From Nonomuraea zeae (lineage in GTDB: Bacteria > Actinomycetota > Actinomycetes > Streptosporangiales > Streptosporangiaceae), in the NCBI RefSeq assembly GCF_005889725.1, contig NZ_VCKX01000040.1, forward strand, positions 1 through 58,396: a stretch of DNA of 58,396 nt, given 5' to 3'. Shown here one piece after another: positions 57,059 through 58,396 of this stretch. The translations under genes were made by a program, and so were the position numbers. The number at the start of each line of letters is the position of its first letter. The first letter of the stretch is position 1. Under the pieces are notes generated by a model. It saw nothing but the letters and a program-made list of their open reading frames with translations, was not told the origin of the DNA and searched no databases.

Positions 57059-58240
57059 CTACCAGGCGACGGGTAGCTCTTTGACGCCGTAGACAATAGC
57101 GAGCTCCCTGAACGGCACCTCACCGGCGACGTGCAGCCCCGGGAAACGGCGCAGCAGGGCCGGGAAGGCGATGCGCATCTCCATCTGCGCCAGCGGCGCG
57201 CCGATGCAGCGGTGGATGCCGTGGCCGAAGGCCATGTGCGAGCCCGCCGACTGCCTGCCCGGCCGGATCTCGTCCATGTCCTCGCCCAAGGACGGGTCGC
57301 GGTTGGCGGCGGTCAGCGAGCAGAGCACCATCTCGCCCTTCTTGATCTGGTGCCCGTGCAGCTCCAGGTCGTCGCGGGCGAAGCGCGGGAAGGCCACCTG
57401 CACGACGGTCATGTAGCGCAGCAGCTCCTCGACCACGTCGTTGACGTAGCCGTCCACCTCGCGCACCTTCGCGGCCTGCTCGGGGTTGCGCAGCAGCCAC
57501 AGGGTGCCGAGGGCGAGCATGCTGGTGCTGGTGTCGTGCCCGCCGGTCAGCAGGCCGTCGGCCATGCTGGCGAGCGTGCGGTCGTCGAGCTCGTCGCCGT
57601 GCTCGCGCAGCAGCTGGCCGAGCAGGCCCTCGCCGGGGTTCAGCCGTTCCCTGGCGACGAGGTCGGTCATGTACGCCATCGCGTCGTTGATCGCCTGCAA
57701 CGAGGCCTCGGGCCCGGCCGTGAAGTCGAACCGGTCCTTGCTGATCTTGACGAAGTCGGCGCGCTCCCCGTACGGGACGCCGAGCAGCTCGCACACCACC
57801 AGCGACGGGATCGGCAGCGCGAACTCCTCGACCAGGTCCACCGGCCCGCCCTCCGCGCCCTTGGCCTCGATCCGGTCCAGGTGCTCCTCGACCATGGCCT
57901 CGATGCGCGGCTCCAGCCGGCGCAGGCGGCGCATGGTGAACTCGGGCGTCAGGTACTTGCGCAGCCGCGTGTGCTCGGGCGGGTCGCGGAACCCGAGGCC
58001 GCCCGGGTCCTCCTGGTTCGAGCCGAGCCCGATCACGCCGGCGAAGTCGTTGCTGAAACGCTCATGGTCGCCCAGCACGGCGCGTACGTCCGCCCAGCGG
58101 GTGACCAGGTACACGGTCTGACCGCCGGGGATCTCCATGGGGAAGACCGGGTGCTCGGCGCGGATGCGCGCAAGCTCGCCCACCGGGTCGAACCCGTCAC
58201 GCATGAACTGGACGAGCGGGAATTCTTCTGTGTCTGACAT
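57059..58240 (-). CDS. Cytochrome P450 (CYP105-like bacterial class)
   Basis: 393 aa from ATG 58238-58240 with AGGACGG 6 bases upstream; an 11-codon extension is rejected. No membrane anchor. I-helix motif LLTGGHDTSTS, ExxR in VEELLRYMT, haem loop FGHGIHRCIGAPLAQME with the Cys ligand. The motifs are canonical, unlike those of the P450 at 25033. It should hydroxylate a small molecule using external ferredoxin. It heads the P450-HAD-DUF4031 series. An IR lies 36 bases upstream. Confidence 0.94.
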   Translation of the reverse strand: MSDTEEFPLVQFMRDGFDPVGELARIRAEHPVFPMEIPGGQTVYLVTRWADVRAVLGDHERFSNDFAGVIGLGSNQEDPGGLGFRDPPEHTRLRKYLTPEFTMRRLRRLEPRIEAMVEEHLDRIEAKGAEGGPVDLVEEFALPIPSLVVCELLGVPYGERADFVKISKDRFDFTAGPEASLQAINDAMAYMTDLVARERLNPGEGLLGQLLREHGDELDDRTLASMADGLLTGGHDTSTSMLALGTLWLLRNPEQAAKVREVDGYVNDVVEELLRYMTVVQVAFPRFARDDLELHGHQIKKGEMVLCSLTAANRDPSLGEDMDEIRPGRQSAGSHMAFGHGIHRCIGAPLAQMEMRIAFPALLRRFPGLHVAGEVPFRELAIVYGVKELPVAW

Positions 58241-58276
58241 CGATATCCGTCCTGCTGGGATACATCGCACCATGTT

Positions 58277-58288
58277 GGGATAAATCCC
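58277..58288. promoter_or_regulatory. Small palindrome upstream of the P450 gene
   Basis: GGGAT (58277-58281) and ATCCC (58284-58288) flank AA. A further GGGAT (58257-58261) and a TCCCA (58299-58303) flank it more widely. The position, about 40 bases before the start, fits an operator. The last about 100 bases of the window show no gene. Confidence 0.4.
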
Positions 58289-58396
58289 TGCATAGATGGT
58301 CCCACCCGGGACGGCGGATCGTGCCCTCCGAAAGGACGAATTTACCTCTCAGCCGGGTGTCGATTCCGCCCCGCTCATCCCTCCACGCCCACCACC

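Noticed and set aside
1..58396. CRISPR arrays, insertion sequences, rRNA genes
   Set aside because: No regularly spaced repeats, transposase motifs with terminal repeats, or rRNA sequence could be seen on either strand.

Overview
The window looks like a chromosome segment of a filamentous, high-GC actinomycete. The evidence is very GC-rich third codon positions, many GTG and TTG starts, leaderless-looking genes, Streptosporangiaceae/Streptomyces-type gene families, many secreted glycan-active proteins and two cytochromes P450. Nonomuraea or a relative is my best guess. This is inference only; no rRNA or other typing marker is present.

Region 1 (131-10681) is an integrated actinomycete integrative and conjugative element (AICE) sitting at the 3' end of a tRNA-Val(CAC) gene. 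A perfect 43-bp direct repeat (161-203 and 10639-10681) marks attL and attR. Inside are a tyrosine integrase, a small ribbon-helix-helix protein, an excisionase-like HTH protein, an FtsK/TraSA translocase with five small accessory genes (two membrane proteins, one zinc-ribbon peptide), a divergent regulatory block with an XRE/TPR regulator, and a visibly less GC-rich cargo of CutA, a HEPN protein and a DUF262 protein. GGGAGCCA repeats occur near both ends. No replication initiator was recognised. A degraded second integrase (about 10730-11225) abuts attR, so an older element probably used the same tRNA site.

Region 2 (11.2-23.6 kb) holds two tandem paralogous small secreted Cys proteins, a TetR/MFS efflux pair with matching palindromic operators, a large membrane M48 metalloprotease with a partner, a secreted glycosidase with a PA14 domain, and a response regulator, histidine kinase and phospholipase-D-like row.

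Region 3 (23.7-31.5 kb) is a co-oriented set of five genes: acyl-AMP ligase, flavin monooxygenase, FMN alpha-hydroxy-acid oxidase, P450 and cation/H+ antiporter. A sulfotransferase lies divergently beside it. It looks like a small uncharacterised metabolic cluster.

Region 4 (31.5-33.3 kb) is the most striking locus. A Ro60 (TROVE plus vWA) gene is preceded by a sequence that folds as a circularly permuted tRNA: T-arm, closed acceptor stem, D-arm. This is what a YrlA-type bacterial Y RNA should look like.

Region 5 (33.3-44.9 kb) contains an amidase with a repetitive insert, an SDR, a membrane-anchored coiled-coil protein, a three-gene cAMP-like module (Crp/Fnr regulator, DUF2236 haem-oxygenase-like protein, class III cyclase/AAA/TPR protein) divergent from an ECF sigma factor, and two orphan proteins.

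Region 6 (44.9-54 kb) is a carbohydrate-use locus: solute-binding lipoprotein, two permeases, a GH35-like glycosidase, a divergent ROK repressor, and a large secreted protein with two CBM32 domains and a beta-helix. A shared TAAGCSTTRAA-like motif lies in its promoters. Region 7 (54-58.4 kb) has a second FMN hydroxy-acid dehydrogenase, an HD-domain hydrolase, and a P450, HAD, DUF4031 operon.
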